Below the pieces are notes generated by a model, which was not told where the DNA came from, ran no database searches, and worked only from the letters and a program-made list of their open reading frames with translations. From Bacteriovoracaceae bacterium (GTDB taxonomy: Bacteria; Bdellovibrionota; Bacteriovoracia; Bacteriovoracales; Bacteriovoracaceae), in NCBI GenBank assembly GCA_023701435.1, contig JAMPXB010000001.1:241871-305870 (forward strand): DNA of 64,000 nt, read 5' to 3'. This document shows, piece by piece, positions 34,529 to 42,503 of this stretch. Made by a program: the position numbers and the translations under genes. The number at the start of each line of letters is the position of its first letter. Position 1 is the stretch's first letter.

Positions 34529-34591
34529 GGCCCGCTTCCTGACCTCCTGCTCGAATACTACGTAGAGAGGGGGAGGTCAGGAATAAGGGCC
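34529..34591. repeat. Long inverted repeat, candidate oriT or operator
   Basis: CCTGACCTCC (34538-34547) pairs exactly with GGAGGTCAGG (34572-34581), and an outer GGCCC/GGGCC pair (34529-34533, 34587-34591) extends it. The 24-bp middle is asymmetric. It lies in a non-coding gap between the int operon and the transfer-like genes. Such structures mark origins of transfer or replication, but no nick motif can be assigned. Confidence 0.45.
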
Positions 34592-34682
34592 GCATTTCGT
34601 GTTAAATTTCAACTCATTACCTATCCACTTTTGAGACAACTAGAGCGCATTACCCTCGTATTACCCAAGGAGTGGAAGGGCA

Positions 34683-35402
34683 TTATACTTTCAGTAACTC
34701 TTTTAAGTTCGTTTCTCGTCCTCGGTATAAGGCCTTTGAACTTAGGATATTGAATGTCTTGATGCTTATGTCCTTCTCTAAAACAAAGATAAAGCGCTCC
34801 GTATTTATTTGATCTTGGAGTTCATCTAAGTAGCGAGTGTAGGCATTAAACACACTGGGCTTGTCAGTTATGTAGATGACGTTATTAATTATTTTTGAGT
34901 CATCATGACATTTAAAAATCTCCTTAACTCTCATTTTATTTTTCTGAGTCAGCTCAATTTCAATTGCAAGCCTAAAGGGGGTTGTTTTAACTCCTTCGAT
35001 TAAAATATCGGGAGTCTTCTCCATTAAGGGATAAATCTTTGGGATTTCTTGATCTAAGTAAATGTCAGTTACAAAAGGAAGACCTTTAAATATAAGGGCG
35101 ATCCTTGTGGCAATCGCATCATGCAAGCGTTGGTCTCTATTCACCGGAAGTAATGATTTTTCATCTCCAATAATCTTTAATGCTTCTGGCAGAAGGTAGA
35201 TGAATTTTTCATTACTCCAGCTATTGATAAAACTATCGACTAAGCGATTTTTTTCAAGCTTAGTGATGATTTTATAAAAGGAAGAGGAGCTTTTTTGATA
35301 CTCTGCTTGTTCTTTTAAATCTTTTACACTTAATATCCTCCATTTTTTGAGTGGTGTTAATATTTCAAAATAGCTTGGCGCAATCTTCTCAAGGTAATTC
35401 AT
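34683..35402 (-). CDS. Winged-helix plus nuclease-like protein (Replic_Relax-like)
   Basis: 239 residues. The first ~90 look like a winged helix (WRILSVKDLKEQAEYQKSSSSFYKIITKLEKNRLVDSF). The second part has a PD-(D/E)xK-like core: PDILIEG and LAIEIELTQKNKMRVKEIF. This combination is seen in replication-relaxation proteins of mobile elements. It sits between the candidate oriT and the VirD4-like gene (12 bp gap), which fits DNA mobilisation or replication. No relaxase-type Tyr motif is visible. Tentative. Confidence 0.5.
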   Translation of the reverse strand: MNYLEKIAPSYFEILTPLKKWRILSVKDLKEQAEYQKSSSSFYKIITKLEKNRLVDSFINSWSNEKFIYLLPEALKIIGDEKSLLPVNRDQRLHDAIATRIALIFKGLPFVTDIYLDQEIPKIYPLMEKTPDILIEGVKTTPFRLAIEIELTQKNKMRVKEIFKCHDDSKIINNVIYITDKPSVFNAYTRYLDELQDQINTERFIFVLEKDISIKTFNILSSKALYRGRETNLKELLKV

Positions 35403-35414
35403 TCTTTCCCTCCT

Positions 35415-36848
35415 TTAATTAAAAATGCTTGAGGCCTCATTGCCAGCTATATGATGTTGGATGATGTGTTTTGGGGCCTTCCAGTAGCGAATATTTAAAA
35501 GGTCAATTCTTTTAGGTTCACGCTGAAGAAAAACACATTGGCCAACTCTAAGGTTTCTTAAAATATTACTGTGGACTAAAAACTCCTCTACCTCCCTGAC
35601 TGTTCCCATACTCTGTCTTTGATCATTATCGATCACATGAGTCTTTTTTTCTGTGTTGATAGTTCCAAACATTCGGGCGAAGAACTCTGTGTGAGCTGGC
35701 ACGATCTGATTAAAAATAAAAAGGTTATTAGTGTTTTCAAAAATCTGAGCGGTCAGCGTTGGGCTGATGCGATCAATATCTGAGGGCCCTTGAGTGGCGT
35801 AGGTAATTTCCATCCCAGCTTGGCGGCACTTGTTTTGCAGATCAATAAATCCAGCGTGGATGGTGCTTGAAAGTTCATCAAAGAAAATAGAAATGGGCTT
35901 ATCTTCTGGATTATTTAAACCCTGCACTTTGCCGATTAAAGATTCCTTAGCGTGAGTCAGAAGACCTCCAAAGAAAATTTTATTTAAGATGCTTCCACTT
36001 GAACTGTGCCCCATGGCCGAAATTCCTATATAAAGGCAGGCCTCTTCAATTCGAAGGCGGTTAAAACTTAATATGTCTTTAGATTTTGAATTAAGGAGGC
36101 TTCCATATTCAGAAGTCACCACTTTTGAAAGCTGATTATAAAGTCCTTTGATGTTTTTAAAGTTCTTATGCTTCTTTAGCTCTTGGACTATAGCTTCAAG
36201 AGTGATGGTGGAATTGGAATATGAAAGAGCACTGAGGACATCATCGAGCGCTTCAATCGATTCATTCTTATAAAAGGGCTCAGACCATTCTAGAGCATTA
36301 ATAATTTTATCACTTATGTCTCCTAAATTTCCGCCGAGGAGCGGATTAAATGAAGTCTTATGGCCATCAATATCTGAGAAGACATAAAGTTTCTTATTAT
36401 TGGCCTCACAAATCTTCTTAAAGGTCTTGATGTTTTCAGTACTGGCCTTTGGGTCAAAATAGATCACAGGCATGCCTTTTTTAAGGGCATGCTCAATCAA
36501 GAGATAGGTGCAGACCGTTTTTCCGGAACCCGTTGAACCAATGATGGCGGTATGTTTTCTAGTATTAAGCTCAGATGCTTTAAAGGGAGTGTTGTGATTG
36601 ACTGAGAAGCCTAAGGTACTACTTAATTCACTCGTCTTTTTGGATTTAAGTGCCCGAGCTTTAATGGGGGCCACCTGATAGCGATTAAAAAAACGCACTT
36701 CAACATATTGAAAAAGTTTTTTAAGAAGAAACTGAATCAAAGAGGCGATGAGTTTCATGCCTTCTTCTACTATCGGTGTTAAGGTCTCAACGATGGGAGA
36801 GACAAGATCTAATTCTGAGCTTTTAGCTTTGTTATTGTTTTTGGACAT
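35415..36848 (-). CDS. VirD4/TraD-like coupling ATPase
   Basis: 477 residues. N-terminal helices are short (LIASLIQFLLKKLFQYV), then Walker A GSTGSGKT (~107), YFDPKAS, and Walker B ISIFFDEL (~323). YATQGPSDI and the GTVREVEEFLVHSN region recall TraG/TraD-type proteins that bind and pump DNA. In conjugative elements such ATPases bring DNA to a secretion channel. No type IV secretion genes are in the window, so it may use a helper or a different process. Confidence 0.75.
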   Translation of the reverse strand: MSKNNNKAKSSELDLVSPIVETLTPIVEEGMKLIASLIQFLLKKLFQYVEVRFFNRYQVAPIKARALKSKKTSELSSTLGFSVNHNTPFKASELNTRKHTAIIGSTGSGKTVCTYLLIEHALKKGMPVIYFDPKASTENIKTFKKICEANNKKLYVFSDIDGHKTSFNPLLGGNLGDISDKIINALEWSEPFYKNESIEALDDVLSALSYSNSTITLEAIVQELKKHKNFKNIKGLYNQLSKVVTSEYGSLLNSKSKDILSFNRLRIEEACLYIGISAMGHSSSGSILNKIFFGGLLTHAKESLIGKVQGLNNPEDKPISIFFDELSSTIHAGFIDLQNKCRQAGMEITYATQGPSDIDRISPTLTAQIFENTNNLFIFNQIVPAHTEFFARMFGTINTEKKTHVIDNDQRQSMGTVREVEEFLVHSNILRNLRVGQCVFLQREPKRIDLLNIRYWKAPKHIIQHHIAGNEASSIFN

Positions 36849-36890
36849 AGAAACCCCCGAAGGCCTTAAGGCCTAAATTAAAATGAAACT

Positions 36891-37439
36891 CTAGTTTTGA
36901 GTAATGTGTTTATATTCCCTGATTACACTTTCCATGTTTCTCACAATGAGAAAGCCTCCAATTAAGATTCCTGCAAGATAAATGATGAAGCTCAACGGAT
37001 CAGGGCTTTGAGAATAAAAATAAATATTAGATCCAGTGATAGTGATAAGTATCCCATACATCACTATCCTTATTTTTTGGTAAAGATTTAAGAGGTTAGT
37101 TGCGACGTTCTTTTTCTGTTCAAAGAAATCATTAAAACTTTGGGCCATATCAATTTGATTCATTTCTTTTTTGGCTTTCGAATGAAGCCAGAGCATGATG
37201 ATAGTAGCAAGAGCCACCAAACTAACATTGATAAAGGTCTCAATCCTTGGATCAAAACCTATAAGAGCAATTCCTGCAAAGAAGAGGGCCTTTAGTTGAT
37301 ATGAATTGCCTTTAAGCTCCCGAAGTTTTTTATCTTTGTGTTCAAGGGCAACCTTTTCTATATCAACAGGAGCAGAGTCTTGATTGATCTGAAGATAGTT
37401 ATCAATATCTCCTAGTAACTGATCAATATTTTTACTCAT
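36891..37439 (-). CDS. Four-helix membrane protein, partner of the sigma factor
   Basis: 182 residues with hydrophobic segments at ~48-60, ~68-84, ~122-140 and ~147-165. The cytosolic start (MSKNIDQLLGDIDNYL) is charged and could bind the sigma factor. It overlaps the sigma-factor stop by 4 bp, the arrangement of sigma/anti-sigma pairs. No zinc anti-sigma motif is seen. Function as anti-sigma is inferred from position only. Confidence 0.55.
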   Translation of the reverse strand: MSKNIDQLLGDIDNYLQINQDSAPVDIEKVALEHKDKKLRELKGNSYQLKALFFAGIALIGFDPRIETFINVSLVALATIIMLWLHSKAKKEMNQIDMAQSFNDFFEQKKNVATNLLNLYQKIRIVMYGILITITGSNIYFYSQSPDPLSFIIYLAGILIGGFLIVRNMESVIREYKHITQN

Positions 37440-38011
37440 ACTTCCCCCTTATTGATAAATGCGTTTAATTCTTTTTTTATGATTGAGATGCGATTGGTGA
37501 TTGTAGCTACTTCTAGACCCATGATTTCAGAAATCACTGCTTGAGATTCTTGCATCAAGTACAAGCTCATGATCTCTCGATCCTTATCACTGAGCTTTGT
37601 ATTGATATAATCCATCACAATACTCAGATCATGATTAGCATTTGGTTTTTCGATATGATGAATTTCAGCGTCTTTAGTTTTTTTATCGAAGATTCGTTTC
37701 TCGGCTATTTCTTTTTGAATATGAGAGGCGGTGACATTCGTTGCGATACGCTTTATCCATGCATCAGCATTGACTGAATCTTTTTTACTAAAGTTGTCGC
37801 TTGAGCTATAGAGGTTAAGAAGAATATCGTTGATCAGTTCTTCGCACTTAGCTTGATCCTTTTCGCAGATACGGCACTTCTTTTCAATCCATCTCTGGTT
37901 TCGTTGTATGGCCTCTAATAATTCACTGTTCATACTCATAAAAATCTCTGTTTCTTGTTCCTCAGTTTTACCAGTGCCAAGAAATCCAAAAACATCACGA
38001 AAGAATTCCAA
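37436..38011 (-). CDS. ECF-type RNA polymerase sigma factor
   Basis: 191 residues with region 2-like segment (CEELINDILLNLYSSSDNFSKKDSVNADAWIKRIATNVTASHIQKE) and region 4-like segment (LSDKDREIMSLYLMQESQAVISEIMGLEVATITNRISIIKKEL). It should direct RNA polymerase to element promoters under some membrane-sensed signal. It is the first gene of the minus-strand run with the membrane partner and the ATPase. Sigma factors in integrative elements are uncommon. Confidence 0.75.
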   Translation of the reverse strand: MEFFRDVFGFLGTGKTEEQETEIFMSMNSELLEAIQRNQRWIEKKCRICEKDQAKCEELINDILLNLYSSSDNFSKKDSVNADAWIKRIATNVTASHIQKEIAEKRIFDKKTKDAEIHHIEKPNANHDLSIVMDYINTKLSDKDREIMSLYLMQESQAVISEIMGLEVATITNRISIIKKELNAFINKGEV

Positions 38012-38081
38012 TAAAATATGATTATCTCAGAAAAACAGGTACTTACGAGGTGGGCAAAATCGATAGTTAAGAAATCTTAAG

Positions 38082-38119
38082 TTATTGTCTTTGCTAGTAT
38101 TTTATTGTCATTACTAATA
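38082..38119. promoter_or_regulatory. Two direct repeats 20 bp apart, candidate operator
   Basis: TTATTGTCTTTGCTAGTA (38082-38099) and TTATTGTCATTACTAATA (38102-38119) differ at only a few positions and are spaced by about two helical turns. They lie in the divergent gap between the sigma-factor gene and the HTH gene at 38176 and could bind either regulator. Confidence 0.45.
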
Positions 38120-38175
38120 ATTTCTGAAACAATTTTAAGCACTTAGAAAATTCTAGTTTATTACACGGAGAAGTA

Positions 38176-38388
38176 ATGAATCTTGAGGTCATGGATCGAT
38201 GGTTATCCGTCGTTGAGATTGCTCAATACCTTGGTATTTCCAAAGAAACAGTTTATCGCTGGCTGGATGTCGGAAGAATTCCTGCGCATAAAATCGGCAA
38301 ACAGTGGAAGTTTAAAGTTTCTGAAGTGGACAAGTGGGTGATGTCGGGGCAGGCGGAAGAAAGAGTAGATCAATTGAGGGATTGCTAA
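38176..38388 (+). CDS. HTH regulator at the head of the type I RM locus
   Basis: 70 residues of HTH_17 type: LSVVEIAQYLGISKETVYRWLDVGRIPAHKIGKQWKFKVSEVDKWV. This group often precedes restriction-modification or mobile-element operons and probably controls their expression. CGGAGAAG lies before the ATG. The next gene starts 2 bp after the stop. Confidence 0.75.
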   Translation: MNLEVMDRWLSVVEIAQYLGISKETVYRWLDVGRIPAHKIGKQWKFKVSEVDKWVMSGQAEERVDQLRDC

Positions 38389-38390
38389 TT

Positions 38391-39509
38391 ATGGGCCCAT
38401 CATTGATTGATATTGCTCCTTCATTTAAGCAAGCTGTAAACAAATGGCCTGATGCAATTGCATTGAAACAGCACTATGACAGCCTTGAATTGGCACACTC
38501 CAGTAACAGCAATAGTACAATTGAACTTACGAAATCTTTTTTTGAAACTGTTTGTTACACAATTATTGAAGAGCTTGGAGCTCCTAAACCCACAAGGGCT
38601 TCGCCGACAACTTCTGATATCTTTTCATGTGCCAAAAGAGCCTTAAATATTGATTATATTCGCGAGACAAATGGTCTTGGCGATATCATATCTGGTTTTA
38701 ATAGTTTGTCTGATGGATTAGACAAATTACGTCGATTTGGTGGATCTGCAGCTCATGGTAAAGATGGCTTCATACAACATATTTCAAATTCTCATTTAAG
38801 AACACACTTACTTGCAGCAGACTCTCTTGTTTCACTCTTGCTAAACGTTTTGGAAGGTATTGAGCCCAATGTACTTACAACAAGAGAACCTTATGAAAGA
38901 TTTAATCATTTGAATAAAAAGATAGACCAATATTCACGTATTGAAGCTGAAGTAAATGAAGAATCTGGTGTCCTTGAAATTAAAGTATCGACCACAATCC
39001 CAGACTTGGAAGGATTTCGAATAGATGTTTTACCCAGTGCGATCTTATTCGAACTGAATAGACCAGCCTATAAGGATATCCTTCAAGCTTTAAGCTCTCC
39101 AGGGGTAGTACTCCCCGTAACTGAACTTGAAGTCGAAGATGAAATGCTGGAAGCTGAGGCAGAGTCACCTGATATTGTAACTGATGTAGAAGAATTGATT
39201 CCTGCGGTAACTCAATTATCAACATATGACGGTGCGCTCAGAGATTACTTTGAAGGATTTATTAATTATTTAAGAGAGAAACTAACTCAAGATGACCAAG
39301 AAAATGTAGAGTCTGTGGCTTCAACAATCCTTTCAGGTGTTGAGTCTTTAATTGTAGTGGATTGGAAAAGCAGAGACGTTGTTCAATCTCAAATGAGGTT
39401 GTTGATAAAGAAAGTGTTACGTGAATTAAGCATAAATGTATCTTCTGACCTGATTTTTGACTTCTTGGTCAAAAGTCTACCAGATCAGATTAAAGGTGTA
39501 ATTGAATGA
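38391..39509 (+). CDS. RM-associated protein: Abi-C-like domain plus HsdR-C-terminal-like domain
   Basis: 372 residues from the ATG at 38391. The first ~170 residues contain helices and KLRRFGGSAAHGKDG, similar to the L-R-N-x-x-G-x-x-HG pattern of abortive-infection C-terminal domains. A Glu-rich linker follows (~245-280). The C-terminal ~90 residues include IVVDWKSRDVVQSQMRLLIKKVLREL, which is like TVDWAKRESVRASIRIKIKRLLRKY at the end of HsdR in the same locus. That HsdR part is thought to dock on the methylase. It overlaps hsdM by ATGA. Possibly an alternative effector for the methylase complex (inference). Confidence 0.6.
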   Translation: MGPSLIDIAPSFKQAVNKWPDAIALKQHYDSLELAHSSNSNSTIELTKSFFETVCYTIIEELGAPKPTRASPTTSDIFSCAKRALNIDYIRETNGLGDIISGFNSLSDGLDKLRRFGGSAAHGKDGFIQHISNSHLRTHLLAADSLVSLLLNVLEGIEPNVLTTREPYERFNHLNKKIDQYSRIEAEVNEESGVLEIKVSTTIPDLEGFRIDVLPSAILFELNRPAYKDILQALSSPGVVLPVTELEVEDEMLEAEAESPDIVTDVEELIPAVTQLSTYDGALRDYFEGFINYLREKLTQDDQENVESVASTILSGVESLIVVDWKSRDVVQSQMRLLIKKVLRELSINVSSDLIFDFLVKSLPDQIKGVIE

Positions 39510-41122
39510 AAAGTAAAAAACTTGAAGAAATTGAAAAAACGCTTTGGGCCGCTGCTGATAAACTCAGAGCAAATATGGATGCTGCTGAATATAAGCACGT
39601 AGTTCTTGGACTCATATTTTTAAAATATGTATCAGATAGCTTTGAAGAATTTAGAGAAAAACTAAAGAAGGAATTAACTGACCCCAAACACGAGAACTAT
39701 TTCAAAGGGGCAAGCTCTGATGATATAGAGGAAGAGTTAGAAGACAGAGACTACTATACTTCAAATAATGTTTTCTGGGTCCCTGCTGAGTCCCGCTGGC
39801 ATGGCAATCCAACGAAAAACATAAAAGGTATTCAGGATAAAGCAAAGTTGCCCACTATTGGTAAAGATATTGATGATGCGATGGAGGCGATTGAAAAGGA
39901 TAACCCTAAACTAAAGAATGTCCTTCCAAAAGACTTTGCACGTCGCCAGCCAAATATCAGACTTGGAGAGTTAGTTGATTTGATTTCAACCATTGGATTC
40001 AATGATTCTGAACACCATTCGAAGGATATTTTAGGCCATGTCTACGAGTATTTCTTAGGTCAATTTGCCTCGGCTGAAGGGAAGAAGGGGGGGCAGTTCT
40101 ATACCCCTAAGTCAGTAGTTAATCTTATCGTTGAATGTCTTGAGCCGTATGAAGGAAGAGTCTATGACCCAGCAATGGGATCAGGTGGATTTTTTGTTTC
40201 AAGTGAAAAGTTTATTGAGGCTCATTCTGATAAAAAGCATGTGAGTATTAATAAAAGAAAGATTTCCCTTTATGGTCAAGAATCAAATCCTACCACTTGG
40301 CGATTATCTGCCATGAACATGGCTATCCGTGGAATTGATTTTGATTTTGGTAAGGAGCCAGCAGATACATTCTCTAAAAACCAGCATCCTGACCTAAAAG
40401 CAGACTTCATCATGGCCAATCCCCCCTTTAATATTTCTGATTGGGGAGGAGATAAATTAAAAGAAGATCGTCGTTGGAAATATGGTGTCCCTCCAGAAGG
40501 GAATGCTAACTTTGCTTGGGTTCAGCACATGATCTATCACTTATCTCCAAAGGGCTATGCTGGAATCGTTTTAGCTAATGGTTCTATGTCTTCTAATACC
40601 AATAATGAAGGTGAGATTAGAAAAAATCTAATTGAAGCTGATCTTGTCGATTGCATGATTGCTCTCCCTGGGCAACTTTTTTTCAACACTCAGATTCCTG
40701 CTTGCATTTGGATTCTAGCTAAAGATAAATCAGGTAAGGATGGGAAGAGGAATCGTAAGGGGGAAGTCCTTTTTATTGACGCTAGAAATGTTGGGGAGAT
40801 GATAAATAGGACTCAGAAGGCTTTCTCTGAATATGATTTGACCAGGATCTCAGGTGTTTACCATGGTTGGAGAAGTATTGATGGTAAATATAGTGATCAA
40901 GCTGGATTCTCAAAGAGTGCAGATCTAGGGTTGATCCAATCTAATGATTTTGTTTTAACTCCCGGTAGATATGTAGGATCAGGAGAAGCCGAAAGTAGCA
41001 AGGAGAGCTATGATGTAGAAATTAGAGAATTAACTAAAGAGATTTCTGCCCTTTTTCAAAAATCTAAGTCTTTGGAGAACGATATCTATAGCAACTTGAA
41101 AGGTCTTGGTTATGACATCTAG
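39506..41122 (+). CDS. hsdM: Type I restriction-modification methyltransferase subunit
   Basis: 538 residues with the N-terminal HsdM bundle (LEEIEKTLWAAADKLRANMDAAEYKHVVLGLIFLKY), GGQFYTPKSVV, the AdoMet site DPAMGSGGFF (~221) and catalytic NPPFN (~305). It methylates adenine in an HsdS-defined bipartite site as an M2S complex. Overlaps hsdS by 11 bp. Fully intact. Confidence 0.95.
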   Translation: MKSKKLEEIEKTLWAAADKLRANMDAAEYKHVVLGLIFLKYVSDSFEEFREKLKKELTDPKHENYFKGASSDDIEEELEDRDYYTSNNVFWVPAESRWHGNPTKNIKGIQDKAKLPTIGKDIDDAMEAIEKDNPKLKNVLPKDFARRQPNIRLGELVDLISTIGFNDSEHHSKDILGHVYEYFLGQFASAEGKKGGQFYTPKSVVNLIVECLEPYEGRVYDPAMGSGGFFVSSEKFIEAHSDKKHVSINKRKISLYGQESNPTTWRLSAMNMAIRGIDFDFGKEPADTFSKNQHPDLKADFIMANPPFNISDWGGDKLKEDRRWKYGVPPEGNANFAWVQHMIYHLSPKGYAGIVLANGSMSSNTNNEGEIRKNLIEADLVDCMIALPGQLFFNTQIPACIWILAKDKSGKDGKRNRKGEVLFIDARNVGEMINRTQKAFSEYDLTRISGVYHGWRSIDGKYSDQAGFSKSADLGLIQSNDFVLTPGRYVGSGEAESSKESYDVEIRELTKEISALFQKSKSLENDIYSNLKGLGYDI

Positions 41123-42503
41123 TTGGAGAGAGCTTACATTAGGAGAGGTTTGCTCTAAAATTACAGATGGGGCACATAATAGTCCAAAGTCAGTTCCGAC
41201 TGGCAAACCAATGGCATCAGTGAAAGATTTAACATTCTTTGGGATCAATCTTAAAACTGCAAGACATATTGAACGTGAAGAGTTTGATAAACTTGTGAAG
41301 CAAGGATGTATGCCAGAAGTCGGAGATGTCTTAATTGCAAAAGATGGTAACTCTGCACTAGATACTGTCTGTAACATAAAAGAGAATGTTGATGTGGTGT
41401 TGCTTTCATCAGTTGCAATTTTACGCCCTGATAAGCAAGTTTTGGACTCCGACTTTTTGAAATATTATTTCCGATCTAAAAAAACTATTGAGTATTTAAA
41501 AAGCAATTTCATCTCCGGCGCTGCGATACCAAGAGTAGTCCTGAAAGACTTTAAGAAAGCAAAAATTTTTCTGCCTTCTTTGATTGAACAAAAAAAGATA
41601 TCAAAAATTTTAAATTCTATTGAATGTAAAATTTTTGTTAATAATACCATCAACACTAAACTTGAGCGACTGGCACAAGTCCTTTTTAAGTCTTGGTTTG
41701 TTGATTTTGATCCCGTACATGCAAAAAAACTGGCGCTTGAAGCAGGCTTAGCAGCTGATCAGGTTGAACGAGCCGCTATAGCTATCATTTCTGGTGTTTG
41801 TAGCCCAATTGATTTTGCTGAGAATTCCAAAGAGATGGATGATTTGCTTTCTCAGAAATTGGCAAAGATGAGTAAAGATGAGCAAGATAAGCTTCGGTCT
41901 TTAGCTGCTTTGTTCCCAAGTGAGCTTGAAGAGAGTGGACTTGGGGAGATTCCAAAAGGATGGAAGGTAGATAAAATTGAAAATATTGTCACCCGACTCA
42001 AAGCTAAGAGTAAATACACTAAAAATAATATCAAAAAACAAGGTAAGACCATTGTATACGAGCAAGGAGAATCATTGGTATTAGGCTATACTGATGATCC
42101 TCCTGACTTTATATGTGGTAGACAATCTCCTAAATTTATTTTTGGTGACCATACTTGTGTGATGAAATTGTCATGTATTGATTTCTCAATATCAGCAAAT
42201 GTTATTCCATTAGAGGGTAAAGATCTTCCAACTGCCTGGGTTTATTATGCGTGCTTGGGAAAACAACGCTTTGAGGAATACAGAAGGCATTGGGCAGAGT
42301 TAATTGTCAAATATGTAGTTGTCCCAGACGAAAAACTGGCAGTCGCTTTCTCTGATTTTCAGCTTTCTCTGCAAGAGCTTATGGAGAATAACTATTTACT
42401 CAGTAATCAATTAGGCGAATTAAGGGATACTCTTCTACCTAAGCTTCTAGCTGGCGAATTAGATTTATCAAACATTTCGGTTGAGGGTGATGAGTTATGT
42501 TAG
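41112..42503 (+). CDS. hsdS: Type I specificity subunit
   Basis: 463 residues from the ATG at 41112. Two target-recognition domains, each followed by a helical spacer: first TRD ~1-160 then LPSLIEQKKISKILNSIECK, second TRD beginning LGEIPKGWKVDKIENIV (~275) and a final helix LGELRDTLLPKLLAGELDLS. Each TRD reads half of the target. The target cannot be predicted. Ends 7 bp inside the next gene. Confidence 0.93.
   Translation: MTSSWRELTLGEVCSKITDGAHNSPKSVPTGKPMASVKDLTFFGINLKTARHIEREEFDKLVKQGCMPEVGDVLIAKDGNSALDTVCNIKENVDVVLLSSVAILRPDKQVLDSDFLKYYFRSKKTIEYLKSNFISGAAIPRVVLKDFKKAKIFLPSLIEQKKISKILNSIECKIFVNNTINTKLERLAQVLFKSWFVDFDPVHAKKLALEAGLAADQVERAAIAIISGVCSPIDFAENSKEMDDLLSQKLAKMSKDEQDKLRSLAALFPSELEESGLGEIPKGWKVDKIENIVTRLKAKSKYTKNNIKKQGKTIVYEQGESLVLGYTDDPPDFICGRQSPKFIFGDHTCVMKLSCIDFSISANVIPLEGKDLPTAWVYYACLGKQRFEEYRRHWAELIVKYVVVPDEKLAVAFSDFQLSLQELMENNYLLSNQLGELRDTLLPKLLAGELDLSNISVEGDELC

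Noticed and set aside
38334..38390. Upstream start for the RM-associated gene
   Set aside because: It would overlap the HTH gene in another frame; ATG 38391 has GAGGG at a suitable distance.
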